Notes under the pieces: generated by a model
Told to the model about the DNA's origin: nothing
What the model saw: the letters and a program-made list of their open reading frames with translations, nothing else
Database searches by the model: none
Program-made: the position numbers and the translations under genes
NCBI GenBank assembly: GCA_001695595.3
Contig: MBPM02000054.1
Location: forward strand, 186,001 to 250,000
Length of the DNA stretch: 64,000 bases
From: Plasmopara viticola
Lineage: Eukaryota; Oomycota; Peronosporomycetes; Peronosporales; Peronosporaceae
Reading direction: 5' to 3'
Part shown: in pieces, positions 10,997 to 22,359 of the stretch
Position numbering within the stretch: position 1 is the stretch's first letter
Layout: each line of letters starts with the position of its first letter

Positions 10997-11443
10997 CTAA
11001 TCCGGCAGTGTCCCCACAGTCGATATCACTACATTACAACAAAGTGCGAGCTTTAGGTTGGCAACAACCGCAATTGACTCGTATATGCAGACGTACACGA
11101 ACTCGGTGGTCATTTTCACACTGTTGAGCGTAATGTACAAATTGCGTAGTGAGATATCGATGCTGGAAAGTTCGGAGTTGTGCAGAAGGTAAGTGGCAAA
11201 TTTTCCACGAACGTGGTGAAAGTCATTTAACATGGCAATGTACTTGTCGAGATTTTCGTATTGGTATACGGTTGTGATCGATACGTAGGATGCAAAAATC
11301 ACGACCGTATGCCAATACGTGTAGCAGATTGGCGCGATGGCCTGATTAGTTGATGATTTTGTCATCGATTCTGAGTTCGTTCTGAAACCGTGAAGGGGCA
11401 TCAAATTTGCAGTCGCGATCAACGATAGTGATTTGCAGTCCAC
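10997..11443 (-). CDS. Unrecognised 148-codon reading frame upstream of the transporter
   Basis: An open frame just upstream of the transporter on the same strand but in another frame. The middle has two moderately hydrophobic stretches (YWHTVVIFASYVSITTVY near residue 45; FVYVCIYESIAVVANLKLAL near 115). I recognise no family. It may be a degraded piece of a membrane protein or a chance frame. Its end overlaps the open stretch preceding the transporter ATG, so it could also include transporter leader sequence. Confidence 0.2.
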   Translation of the reverse strand: MDCKSLSLIATANLMPLHGFRTNSESMTKSSTNQAIAPICYTYWHTVVIFASYVSITTVYQYENLDKYIAMLNDFHHVRGKFATYLLHNSELSSIDISLRNLYITLNSVKMTTEFVYVCIYESIAVVANLKLALCCNVVISTVGTLPD

Positions 11444-11725
11444 ATGGTATAGTCTTTATTTATTTGTGCTTAAAACCTATCGAGTGACTACTTTGCCGTG
11501 AGATGAAGCTGAGTAAGAACTAGCGTTCGCATACAGAGCGGAGATGAAAACCAGTTGTGGTCAACATGCAACGCATTATCGATAAATATCCGAAACGAGA
11601 CGGACTTGGCTAGCTCTTGCCTCAACTGTAGATTTGCTTATACGTTGGAAGACATAGGTTGCAAAAGATTGTACTTGGAAGACTATTTACAACATTCATC
11701 CTATTTTCATTCTATAGTATACGCA

Positions 11726-12095
11726 CTAAATTGAGCTCTGTAATGTAGGCTCCGAAATAACGAATACACAACCTGGTATATTTTTTAAGGCTCCGGCTTG
11801 TAAATAAAAGTTTGTTTGATGTAACGGCACTTGAACTTCATTCGGTAGCGGAGGTATGATCACCCTTGACTTTATTCGAGCATTATATGCGGCCACAGCA
11901 ATGACCAAACAGGAAGCAAAGAAGGCTGCCGTCATTAAATGAAACCCGCGCTATCATCAAGAAAGCTTTCACAGGTGCTACTGCACCAAAATCAGCCTTT
12001 GTGCATAAGGCCGGGCCTGCAGCTAAAGCTGCTTCTACAATAGAGGCTGCGAGCAAGACAAAGCTCGCACACCAAAGGGTCGCACAAGTTAACAC
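11726..12095 (-). pseudogene. Two overlapping hydrophobic reading frames, possible broken membrane protein
   Basis: Minus-strand frames 12095-11883 and 11935-11726 overlap in different phases. The first carries SFVLLAASIVEAALAAG and the second AAFFASCLVIAVAAYNARI, both like transmembrane helices. A single frameshift near 11900 would make one polytopic fragment. I do not recognise the family. Weak evidence. Confidence 0.2.
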
Positions 12096-12605
12096 TTGGC
12101 TACCCTTCTATTTCGTCCGGCAGTCCAAAGATACTTCTGCTTTCAAGCAATGCATAGGTTCGACTGACTCATTGCCCGCTAAGCCGGTCAGAAGTCTTAT
12201 GTTGCTAAAACGCTGTCAAGACAACCTCATAGCCCGGGGTACATTCTCCAAGAGCAAAGACTTCGCGTCAGAATCATCGACATCAAAGGCGACCTGGATC
12301 ACCTTTGATAATGAAGAAAAGAAGGATCAAGACGAAGACAAAACCCACATTACATATCACGGGTAAGCTTTCGGATTAAATTCGCCACTTTAATGGATGA
12401 GTGGCTATTTGGCTTTCGCTTAAATTTGCTTAATAGTGATAAACTTAATTGATTTGGTGATATCTCTAGCAGCCGGCTGACAAGTTACCCACCGCTGTCA
12501 AAAACTACTCACACTCAAAGTTTATTTTTAGATAAGAGATACGCTCCACTCACACATCAGCTTTGTTGAAGATGTTGTGGAATGCAAATTAGTGTTTATC
12601 TTCTT

Positions 12606-12917
12606 TCATATGAGGAAAAGCTTTCTCACCATCGTTAAGCCCGTTGTTCTGAGAGCTGCAACCCATAGTAAGATCATGCTGCCGTGAGCACCGCTTGTGT
12701 AGTGGTCATAAGAAAGGTATAATCGTGGCCTCGGCGCCTTCAGGCCTAGCGGCAGGAGTCTAGCCATGACGAAAATGCTGACCGCCATGATCAGAAGCGT
12801 CCACGAAGCCAAGGCAATTTCGCCAAAGTTGGGCTCCAAACGCCCCAAAAATTTGGAGCGAAAATATCTTGTCCGATTTATATAATATTGTGGTCGTGGC
12901 ATCGCACGAGAATGCAC
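12606..12917 (-). CDS. Unrecognised 103-codon frame with one or two hydrophobic segments
   Basis: The predicted protein has a basic N-terminus, then FGEIALASWTLLIMAVSIF (a good transmembrane helix, residues ~31-49) and a weaker one near residue 80. It lies upstream of, and on the same strand as, the hydrophobic frames at 11.7-12.1 kb and could belong to the same decayed gene. No family recognised. Confidence 0.2.
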   Translation of the reverse strand: MHSRAMPRPQYYINRTRYFRSKFLGRLEPNFGEIALASWTLLIMAVSIFVMARLLPLGLKAPRPRLYLSYDHYTSGAHGSMILLWVAALRTTGLTMVRKLFLI

Positions 12918-15900
12918 GCAAGCGATTGTGGCGCTCGTCTTTTTATTTAGGCGAAGGGAGAAGTGTTATGTCCTAGAACCATGCGGCACACTGAGTGTTG
13001 TTCGCTAATATGTCACTAGCAACAGCCATTTGGTTAGCGCATCCCACGATGTGGTGAGCCGAAACGCCAACAACCTCGGCTATGTTGCCAAGACATACAC
13101 TGGTGCATTAGCTTTGAGAATTCGAGGTCTTGTAAGACCATATCCGAGCCTTTAATTCGCATTGCTTTACAGTCAATTGGGCTTGACATCTCTAAAAAGT
13201 TGCAAACACTATGCGGGCATACTTTAGCCTAAGCATGACCCGTACAGGAGAAGCGTTGGCACCGGAGCCACGGGAGACCGACTCACCCTTTGTGCATAAA
13301 TTTATTTGGACACGGAAAGCCACCGCCTCTGTCTCGCTCGCTAAGCCTCTTTGGCAATGACTATAAATGGTCAATAAAGAGCAAGCGCAGTTTAGCATCA
13401 AAGACAGCAGTGACTGCATTTGTAGGTAGAATTTTGGCATTCACTTGATGTATCATAAATTCTGAATTCCTTTATCGTCCCTTTCAGTCAAAATGTTTTT
13501 TTGAAAATCTTGAGTAAGGTGCCTTATCCTCGTGCCTTATTGCAGACACTAAATCGACAAGGAACAAAGGCTTTTGCTTGCTTATGCGTTGTGGGAGACA
13601 TGATAACAGCAACTTACTCGGCTATTCCTCCTTAATCAGTCCTAGAATTACAATTTGGTGATAGTTATAAAATGCGAGCTTTGGTTTAACTATTCACGTA
13701 AAGCAACATGTGACTTGTCGCGACATGAACGGCATTATCAATTTCAATCTTTTTAAGTGGCGGTATGGTGCTCCGTAATTGCGCATACGCTGAACAATAC
13801 GTATTCGACGCAGTACCTTACTTGATCGGCTCAATCCTCGCTCTGCGGATGGTCCGCTGTAGACATGAACAGTCTGATGTTACGCACTTTGAAGCACTCT
13901 TTTAGAAAGAGACTGTAAGGCGGGGCCTTGGTCCACGACAATTACCTTCGGCATATATATCCTACGGTTCTTGCGCTTCTTAAGTATGCATGAAGCATCC
14001 ATCATAAGGTTGTGTACTGCTTTTCGCTTAGCTCTTCGATCCTAGGTACTGTCTTTTTGTTGATCTTAAGAAAAAAGTACCGTCAAATAGCCTGACACAC
14101 ATTGAAATGGTATAATTCCATTATAGTCCCCCTGATTAATTGCTTAAGTCCGTATAAGCCAGAGAAAAACATTTTTTGTCAATCAGATACACGCGTGTGA
14201 TTCTTAGAAGCTCGTTCAATCAACTAAATGCTCCGCAGAAACTGTATCATAAAGACCCCAGGTCAACCGACTTTATTATCGTTCACACTCAAAGCATCGA
14301 TAGAGTCTGATAAAGGAAGTATTACTACGGCACGGACAAGCTCCCCGTTTCACAGACCAAGCGGCAGACCCGCATTGTCCGTCGAGCCCTCATATGACGC
14401 CTTGGTCATTCGTCGAGCACACTCACGCTGTGCGCGTCGGCCACCCTCTGTATAATGTGAGCAAAGCCAAGTCTTGTGGTTGACTTTGACCTGCTCATTT
14501 TGGCATTAAAGGCTAGGTGCTCACTACAACAAAGCATGAGCGCTGCTCGTGAGACTGCAGCTCATACCAACACGCTGAGTATGCTTGGGTGGTATCCTAC
14601 ATACGCCGCGCTTACCGAATCCACACACTTGAAGACTTTACGTCGTAACTAACGTGCTTGCAAGTGACCATTTGCATCTTATGCACTCTCTGCCCGCTCT
14701 CCAATCGAAGTTTTTTGCCTTCTTATTTCAGCCTTATGATTATAAACTCGATGAGGCATAAAAGAAAAATGTGTAGTCGAATCGAGATAAATCGTGTTTA
14801 ATTCTGACCGTGCAGGTGATATACAACTTTGGCCCAACAAAGCGATTGTGATCGCCTAAAAGGTCGCATCGGATACTATAAGTATTTTATGGCATTCGAG
14901 CCCCAGCGTAAGGCTCGCACAGCTCTGAAAGATGTTCCTTGAATTCGGCAGATGGTAACAAGTCCAAATGATGGAGTCAGATATACCCCTCACGGAGGCA
15001 AGCACGCCCAGTAAAATGGAGAGGAGAGGAGAATGGCTGTCCTCTAAGTATCCGTATACCAAAGTTGGCATAGTAGGCATGGTTTATTTAATGATTATTA
15101 AGTGCCACCGACACCCCACCAACGTTATGCGCCTTGTCACACACTTAATTTGATCATTAGAGATGTCTTCCGAGACATATCCACTCATTGCCATTGCAAA
15201 TAATATAATAAATGTATTGAAGGCTTATTTTGATCAGCTAAGCCAAGGTGTTGAGGTCATAGACTATATGACATTCTCTTCGACGGAATGCGCCTTTGCA
15301 GCTTAATTTCGGCTAAACTGTAAGCAGTCACACTGCTTGAGAAAGACAAAGCCGCTTTGGCTTGGTCTGCGCCACGTCTTTAGATTGTTCGAGATCTAAC
15401 CAGCTAAATGCACTGGTAGGTAATCGCTACGTGGATCTCGCCAAGCATGTGTCCGATCTATTGTAAAAAAAGGTGCAATATCGGGAGAGCCAGCACTGGG
15501 TTGGTTTTGACAACATAAGAAATGCCTCCAGCAGGTAAATGCTTTATCTCTGTCAAACGAGATTGAACCTTTCAGCGTCGTTTTGCGACAATCTTGAGTG
15601 TACCATCGGTTGAGTACTACTGAAATTTTGTGAGAATGGTTGTGAGCGAGTCATCTCGTTCCAGCCCAGGCTACCTAACGAAGCTAACCATGCATGAAAA
15701 GGAGTATAGTACGGGCTAGTAGATTTGAGTGCATTTACCGGTCTTGAAGCCCTTGAAATCCATTTCCACCATGTATTTTAAGGAAGGCGATAACTACGCC
15801 TCGATTATCCCGCATAATGACAATACATCTGTCATTCTGTCCAAAATATAAATTACCTTTGCGCACAAGCTTAAAAAATCAACGTGCTTGCCGACACTCT

Positions 15901-17779
15901 CCGTGCAGATCACACTTCGAGTTGGTTTATATCAGCAGGCCTAAAAGCTTTATTGGCGAAAATATTCACCAGGCATTAGAAAAAAGTCAAATTAGAACTT
16001 TCAGTCCGATCCCTTATCGCAGGCAAAAATGCCAAAGTCGTAAGCTTAACCACTGGAAATCAACCACAGCTAGTTTGAACCATGTAGACAGACGATCTGC
16101 TTTATTTATGAGTGTATATGGCTTCTCCATCTCGAGCCGAGTAACGAATGCGAGGACCTAAAGTACGTTTTTCTAAAGCACTTGATGCTACAATTAGCGA
16201 ATAGTTAGGCCGAGGAAAACGCTTTCTCGGTATTTTACGCATATTGTTGCACCACATGTACAAGAAAGTTGACACGTCTGTAAGAAACGTGCCAGATAGC
16301 GAGACTCGAGGCTCGCACGTCGGCTCATACACAACGCCCAACACTGCTAGAAGTCCATAAGGGACTCGGGACTATTGCGCTCGATCGTATCTATTGACAC
16401 TGTTGTTGGCTTTTACCCGATTTCAATAGCGATACGTGTTTTGGGGTGCTCGTGTGCCATTTGGGCAGTGAGAAGATGCATCTAAGCAAGGTCGAGCGCG
16501 GAGGCAGCACCTTTAGGAGCTGCTGATATCATTACTGAGCTGTCATGAGCCTTGGAGTTTTAAGGATCGTACTACGTTTTAAGACGTCTCTCATGATTAT
16601 TGGGAGCCTCGATTTTGTCTCGGAAAGTTCAATAAATTGCATAGATCTATGACTTGTTAAGACCGTGAAAGATCTGATAAATTGATGCTTTTTGGCAAGT
16701 AAATACTATACTTATCCTTTCTAGTTGTAGCTTTTAAAAATCAACACTGCTACAGCTCTCCTCCCGCCAAAATAATTAAGCTTTTTTTCACGTCAAGCTA
16801 TAGTTCCCTTTTAAAAATTTTAGGTTAGTACAATCACAGGCTAATATAGTTAAGTCGACATTTCAAGAAGCTGAAAATGTTGCCCGTAAGAAAATTGGTC
16901 TAAAATTAGATATTGGGTGGAAAAAAATCCTCCAGCTTCTTCGTTGCTTTTTCTTAGGGAAAGACTTATATACAAGGACAAGAAGCGTGTAGAAGCGTAT
17001 ATCGCATTGTTGAGTACAAACTGGATCGTTGATGACTTGTCGGTTCACAGATGAGGCAGTCCAGGGACACATACTGCGTGTCTTTGAGTACGCGGCTAAA
17101 CTTTCTCTGACCACCTCTTATAGCCACCGTTGTATCGACCAAAAGACAGGGGGTTTGATCCTTTGAGAACGTTCGCTATGACTAGCCGGTTTGTCCTGGT
17201 AATCACTACGAAGAGATGAGACTTCCCGACGCATTTCAGTTGCCTCGCGCTTTGACGCGTGGGGGTGAGATGCATCAAAAATGTCACAGTCTATCCGCCA
17301 GGACCAGCACTAAGCACAAAAGTTTTGTGCGGGAATCTGACGCACAGGATCTGCAGCTCATCACGAAGAGAACATAAGGATGAGGCAGATGAAGACGTCT
17401 CTGACGTTCCTTAATTGCTGAGGCCAGCGGTGTGCACTGCAAAGCAAAGAGAACCCATATCTTGTTTTAGAGTGACATGGCTTAAAGGCTCACAGAGCTC
17501 ATGGAAGCCCTCGCTCCGGCTTCATCATATTGATCAATACAGTAGCAGAAGAAATGGTCACTTCGTTTGTGAGACAATACATGCAGACCGCTGTTAAGGC
17601 ATTGGAAGAGTGTCCTCGAGTCCTTGCTCGAAGCTCTCAAAGGCTAGCTTGGTATTATACTAAAGCCAAGATGTCTCGAAAGTAAGATGTCATCGACCGT
17701 CCAAGCGAGCAAAATGTACTCTAAGCACAAGGAAGTAAGGTATCTCATTCATTGTGATTGGCTTTCAGGCTGCAGCACC
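12918..17779. other. Gene-poor stretch, nothing recognised
   Basis: Nearly 5 kb with only short reading frames (60-115 codons) on both strands. None has a recognisable motif. I found no transposon protein signature, tandem array or RNA gene by eye. It is probably decayed repeat DNA. Confidence 0.5.
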
Positions 17780-18091
17780 CTAGAGGCTCGTTAAATTCCA
17801 GAATAGATTAACCGGTTGAGCTGTAGTCGTAACAGTTCCGGGATAACCCAAAAAGGTTTCCGGACTAGATGCCAATCCACTGACGTTTTGAGAAACTTTT
17901 AGCAGAATCTTCAATATGAATTTGATGCGATAGCAGAAGCACACGCATAGCTTCTCTAAGCCAAGTTCTTTTCGTGAAAAAGATGGGGCATCGTGGCCTT
18001 CATCCGTTAGGTATTGCCTGTCCAGAAGCCAACCCTCTTTCTTTTCTTGTAAGACCCGCTCTCCAGAAAGTGAAGCACTTTCGTCGGGCAT
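17780..18091 (-). pseudogene. Possible RXLR-like (RVLQ) effector relic
   Basis: The minus-strand frame encodes a short polar leader, then GERVLQEKKEGWLLD, with RVLQ at 18058-18047. Acidic residues follow, then a possible helix LCVCFCYRIKFILKILLK and SPETFLGYPG. Downy mildew effectors often carry degenerate RXLR motifs (RXLQ, GXLR), and the SPE(T/D)-F spacing recalls their WY-type C-termini. Upstream the frame stays open to about 18217 and is mildly hydrophobic (ISCVVECFYARLLAV), but contains no ATG, so no intact signal peptide can be assigned. This is a candidate only; a chance resemblance is possible. Confidence 0.3.
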
Positions 18092-18540
18092 TGGACGTAC
18101 TGCTAAAAGTCGCGCGTAAAAACATTCGACAACACAAGAAATAGCAATCGAATGTTTTACGTCAATAGCAAGAAAAGCTGTTTTAACTGCGATATGGAAA
18201 GCGCGACAATTAAATCGTGCAGCTTATCAAAAAAATTATGCTACACAATTGGGTTATTGGCTATAGATAGACCTATGGTACTTACTTGGAGGCCAATCGG
18301 AATATAGCTTCCTAGTTTCACAGTATCATACTCAAAAATGTAATAAGCACGTCATTTTCTACCCATAAGTGAGCTGCTGGTGCTATCTTGAGAAGCACAT
18401 CTAATTAGTTGTACACAATTTTCATGATAGCGAGAGGCAATCCTAGAGCGTGATACTAAAGCAAATTTTCGGCCACCTTATATATAAGTGAGCGGTCATC
18501 TTTAAACTTTTTCAGGGCTCCTCAACAAGATTGTTGTAAA

Positions 18541-20975
18541 CCTATCACTGAGTTCAGACGCAAAGACGGAACGACAACGGAAGACCCCGCTAATTTAGAC
18601 AACGTACACCGTGCATTTTGGGGTCAATCATTCCAGTCGACGTCTCCTGATCTACGACATCTACAAAATGCTTCGTAACAGCCGATTCGTCTCTCACAAT
18701 AATTACGCGATACAGTTGTCAAGGTCACGCATGTACAAAAGGCTCTATTAGGCAATGCCATCACGGCAAGTGGTTTATGTTGAGTGATTATAAAATTGAC
18801 CAATGGAAAGGCGCCGGGACCGGATGGCCCACGTCAAAGCATGAAGTTACTCACGACAATCAACTATAGAGAGGAAAAATGACGGTGTTTCAGCTCATGC
18901 ACATTTCTCGTTGTTATTCAAGAAAGGCGACCGGTTCCATTTGGAGAATTACCGTGCGCTGACATTACTAAATCATGATCCCAAACTTGAGCCCACGATA
19001 CTCGCGTGGCGCCTGGGTACGAGGATCAGAGCGGCTTTGTACCAGATCGATCCATTCGCCACTCGCTTATCCGATTTCAAGACTTACATAAGCTGTGCAT
19101 GCAAGGCCAAGTATCCAATCGCATGCGCCGTCCTCGTCGACTTTGCTAAAGCCTTCGACAGCAAGCTATGACTGGTTCTAGAAATGGTACTTCATCACTT
19201 CGGATTTGGTGCAACATCCCAAGCGTGGATAGAGACCTTTTACGACCAGACCCCAGTCAGCCTAATACTTAACATTTCGCCCGGCGAATCGTTTCTACTT
19301 GGTGCTAAAGTAAGTCAAGGGGGCTCGCATTCGCCTGGACTTTTGTGCTCCTTATGGAGGCACTAATGAAACACCTACGTGCTCGCTTCGTCTACCGCGG
19401 ATTGGTTGTTGATGAAATATCTGCACCCCATCTGCAACTAGCTTTTGGTCATGACTGTACCAGTCTTTTAGCTGATGTCGCTCACACAATTGAAAATTAA
19501 TCATGTACAAGATCATGCATTGATATCAGAATTACGGCTATGTGGAAAACTCATGCATCATGCCGCTGACGCAATAGTCTTCCAAGGCTGACTTAACAAC
19601 AAGTCTTAACGTTCTAATTCCGTTGGATAGCGTCGTTCTACTTGATGTACTTTATAGCGCAACAGTTACACCCATACAGAGGTGAAGTGACGTTCTCACT
19701 AAAGTACGAACGCGTTGTGCCGTATGGAAGTACCACGCCCATACCTTACGCGGAAAGGTAGTGCGCTTACCGAGCATCATCTTGCCTCTACTTTGGTACA
19801 CAGCTAGTGTTACTTAAATTACGACATCTTTATTAGCTACTGCAGACATAATTATCTGAAACTTCGTTCATTCGAAGAACACAGACACTTTTACGGCAGC
19901 GGCTGGGAACTTTGACAAAATTTGGATATACATAAGTATATCTAATGGTGGGCTTGGGCTAACGCCTACCAAGATTTCCATCCAACCAATACACAAAAAA
20001 AATTATGCGATACGATTGCTGCGACTGGTAGGCATAATGTGCCTCCCGGATGGATCACTCCAGCATTGGAGCTATTTACAAGAGCATTGAGATTACTTGG
20101 TTTCGGCTTCGGCATACTATACGCAGACATGAAAGAGAGTAATATAGTAGTTTTAATGACTACTGGGAATCTACGCTATGAATTTATGCAGAGTTGCACA
20201 ATACTCACAATTTCACAAATTGGAAGAGAATCGTACAAGTAATGCCACTTTGGCACAATAATTACTTCACTTACGGCAAGGGTAAAAACCCACTGGCTGA
20301 AGTCAACAAAAGTACTGTTGGATTTTATACAGGCACTTAGATTAACCGCCTTCAAGATTTTGTGGATCGTCGTGAAAGCTTTGCGTTCACAAAAATTGCT
20401 CACCGGGTTGCTCAATAATAATGATTTTGCCTAGCCTGCTTCGCGTTCACGATTGATATCTTATACAGTTTCCAGACTCAAATCGCTCCACGACATGGAC
20501 CCAACTGCGACCCTAATCGGCCAATGAACATACTATGTGCCAATCACGCTTGGACCTTTCTTGACAAATTGGTCATTGAAATGTCTTATCCGATTTTGTA
20601 AAATTGCTATTGCGCACTCACTCGGTTCACAAGCCCCAACGCTTCGACTCGACGAGCTACACATAAATGACATACTCCAAAAAATAATAATTGGCACTTT
20701 AGGTTACGATTATAGCTGACATGTATTACTATTGTGCTTGGATCTCAAGTTTCGACTACAACATAATGCATTAGGTTTTCGATAAAAGTTTTATGGCAAA
20801 CGGATGTCATAATAACCACTTTGTGTATAGTACAGACATTAAAGACGCTCGCCACTTATTTTGGGCTTGCCCAGTGGCCGTATATCAATGGGATTACATC
20901 TTATCGCCTTTTGAAAGTCTCACTTTTGAAGACGTTAAGTGGCACATGCTTGTTTGTACCGGTACAAAGAACTAG
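18541..20975 (+). pseudogene. Decayed LINE (non-LTR retrotransposon) reverse transcriptase
   Basis: Plus-strand fragments in several frames follow the order of a LINE ORF2. NLDNVHRAFWGQSFQ (~18595-18640) precedes the NGKAPGPDG motif (18802-18828). Next come LFKKGDRFHLENYRALTLLN (~18914), AVLVDFAKAFDS (~19128-19165) and LILNISPGESF with VSQGGSHSPGLL (~19260-19345). The catalytic block has decayed to LAFGHDCTSLL (~19440-19475) where a functional enzyme has ADD. DARHLFWACPVAVYQW (~20840-20890) is the zinc-binding RT C-terminal motif. Many stops and frameshifts make it a dead copy. No target-site duplication or poly-A tail was found. Confidence 0.8.
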
Positions 20976-21414
20976 CAACCTAATATTACTGCACAATATG
21001 TAACCTACGCAATACATGCTGCCTTCACTATCGTTCGCTGCTGTGTTCTCCGCACACTTCGGCTTCATCGGAGCTAGCGGCTACACAACGTAGACGTCTT
21101 AACTTCAAAAGAGTTCGTACGTCATCACGCATCCGCATACATGAAGCTTGCACTTTGGGCAGTTTCGACATTATGTTACTTCGAAAGGCAACACAATATG
21201 GATGCAAGTTGCAAATCAAGTGAAAAAAGGTCTCGAAGTTAATGGTTTTGAAGTTAAACCCGACTTACTTCTTTCACAAACCATTCCTACATTTACGCCG
21301 AATTGACTTTCAACTAATATGCAACGAACTATTGCTATCTTACTACTTCAACGACGACTATTACATACGAAAATCAAGATACGAATGTTTCTCGAACGGG
21401 GTGTCAAAAGATAT

Positions 21415-21475
21415 CAACAGCTACAGGATTCGAACCTATCATCCAATATTCCAGCGGACATCCAGTTCAGCTGCT
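21415..21475 (-). ncRNA. tRNA-like remnant (acceptor stem and T-arm only)
   Basis: On the minus strand a 7-bp acceptor stem (AGCAGCT with AGCTGTT, one G-T pair) brackets a 5-bp T-arm with loop, and the internal box GGTTCGAATCC is intact. The part between is only 29 nt, too short for normal D and anticodon arms, and no A box is visible. It is therefore a truncated tRNA, a tRNA-derived SINE end or an organellar fragment rather than a working gene. Confidence 0.3.
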
Positions 21476-22193
21476 AAAAAGGAAAAACTTGCGAGTAACC
21501 CCCCCTCCGCGTCCGCTGGCCATACTACCGTTCATATAAGCACGAAGGTGCCTTGCCTGTTCTACAATCCAAGTTTGTGTCCACTCTCTCCGCTGCGAGC
21601 TACAGCTTTGAGCAACCACCTTATAGTCGCTTTTAACAAACTCATCTTATATAACAATACGAAAATGTGCAGCACGAGTCTGCCGTCGACGTCATATACG
21701 ATCGACTATCTCATGCACCAAACGTAGACCTGTATAAGGTTGAGAGCCTTACCCAAATTTCGACCATGTTACCTGAAACTTCCAAGCTATTGCGTTATCA
21801 ATACGCCATCCTTCGCTCTCTGGACGTTCTCACCCGTCTTTCGCCGAAGTCTTTTGCATCTCAACTCAACGTCAAGCCGATTTAGGTAAGCTGCGGAATT
21901 AACTCACAAGACCAAGTATTGCCTCCGTGGCCACTTTCGGTACTCTTGACCCGATAAACCTGGTTTTGCTCGTTGTACGCTGAAAAAAGTATCAAGATTG
22001 TCAACTTTCAGCTCCCAAGTCATCAACACAAGTGCAGACTACTCAACAATGTTTGGTCAACATTGCAATATCAAGCCTAACGCGCATCAGCGGCTATCCG
22101 CAGTGTGGTCATGTAATTGCAAGCACTATTTACACCTTCCAGTCACGAATCTACTACCTTACAAGTGTGGCAGAAATTTGCAACCTTTATCGG

Positions 22194-22210
22194 TATATAT
22201 ATATATATAC
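22194..22210. repeat. TA dinucleotide microsatellite
   Basis: A run of about eight TA units, ~150 bp upstream of the zuotin start codon. Confidence 0.9.
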
Positions 22211-22269
22211 AAGTACAATAATTAGTATTACCATATTGTGTGGCATAAATTAAAAGCTCCACTAATCTT

Positions 22270-22310
22270 TCTTTCAATTTGGTGTGTTTGCACGCAATTT
22301 CACTTACCCT
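22270..22310 (+). promoter_or_regulatory. Probable core promoter of the zuotin gene
   Basis: Two oomycete-like initiator elements, TTTCAATTTGG (22272-22282) and AATTTCACTTACC (22296-22308), lie 52-90 bp upstream of the internal ATG at 22360. A start site here makes the first ATG of the long frame (22279) untranslated or marginal and supports the downstream start. Confidence 0.35.
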
Positions 22311-22359
22311 ACCAATTCATTGGCTCGTAGACGTCTTCAAACCTCGATTTAACGCGACT

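Larger units (their letters stand above)
20976..22269. other. Gene-poor stretch upstream of the zuotin gene
   Basis: About 1.3 kb. It holds a 161-codon frame at 21242-21727 (+) with no recognisable motif, a tRNA-like remnant on the minus strand and a short TA microsatellite. The last ~70 bp carry the zuotin promoter. Confidence 0.5.

Noticed and set aside
12001..12366. A 121-codon plus-strand frame with lysine- and glutamate-rich end
   Set aside because: It overlaps the hydrophobic minus-strand frame and its composition suggests an antisense shadow; no family recognised.
21242..21727. A 161-codon plus-strand frame
   Set aside because: Low-complexity composition, no motif, and it covers the tRNA-like remnant on the other strand.
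22279..22359. Upstream in-frame ATG extending the zuotin protein by 27 residues
   Set aside because: Initiator-like motifs lie at or after it and the added residues do not resemble the family N-terminus.
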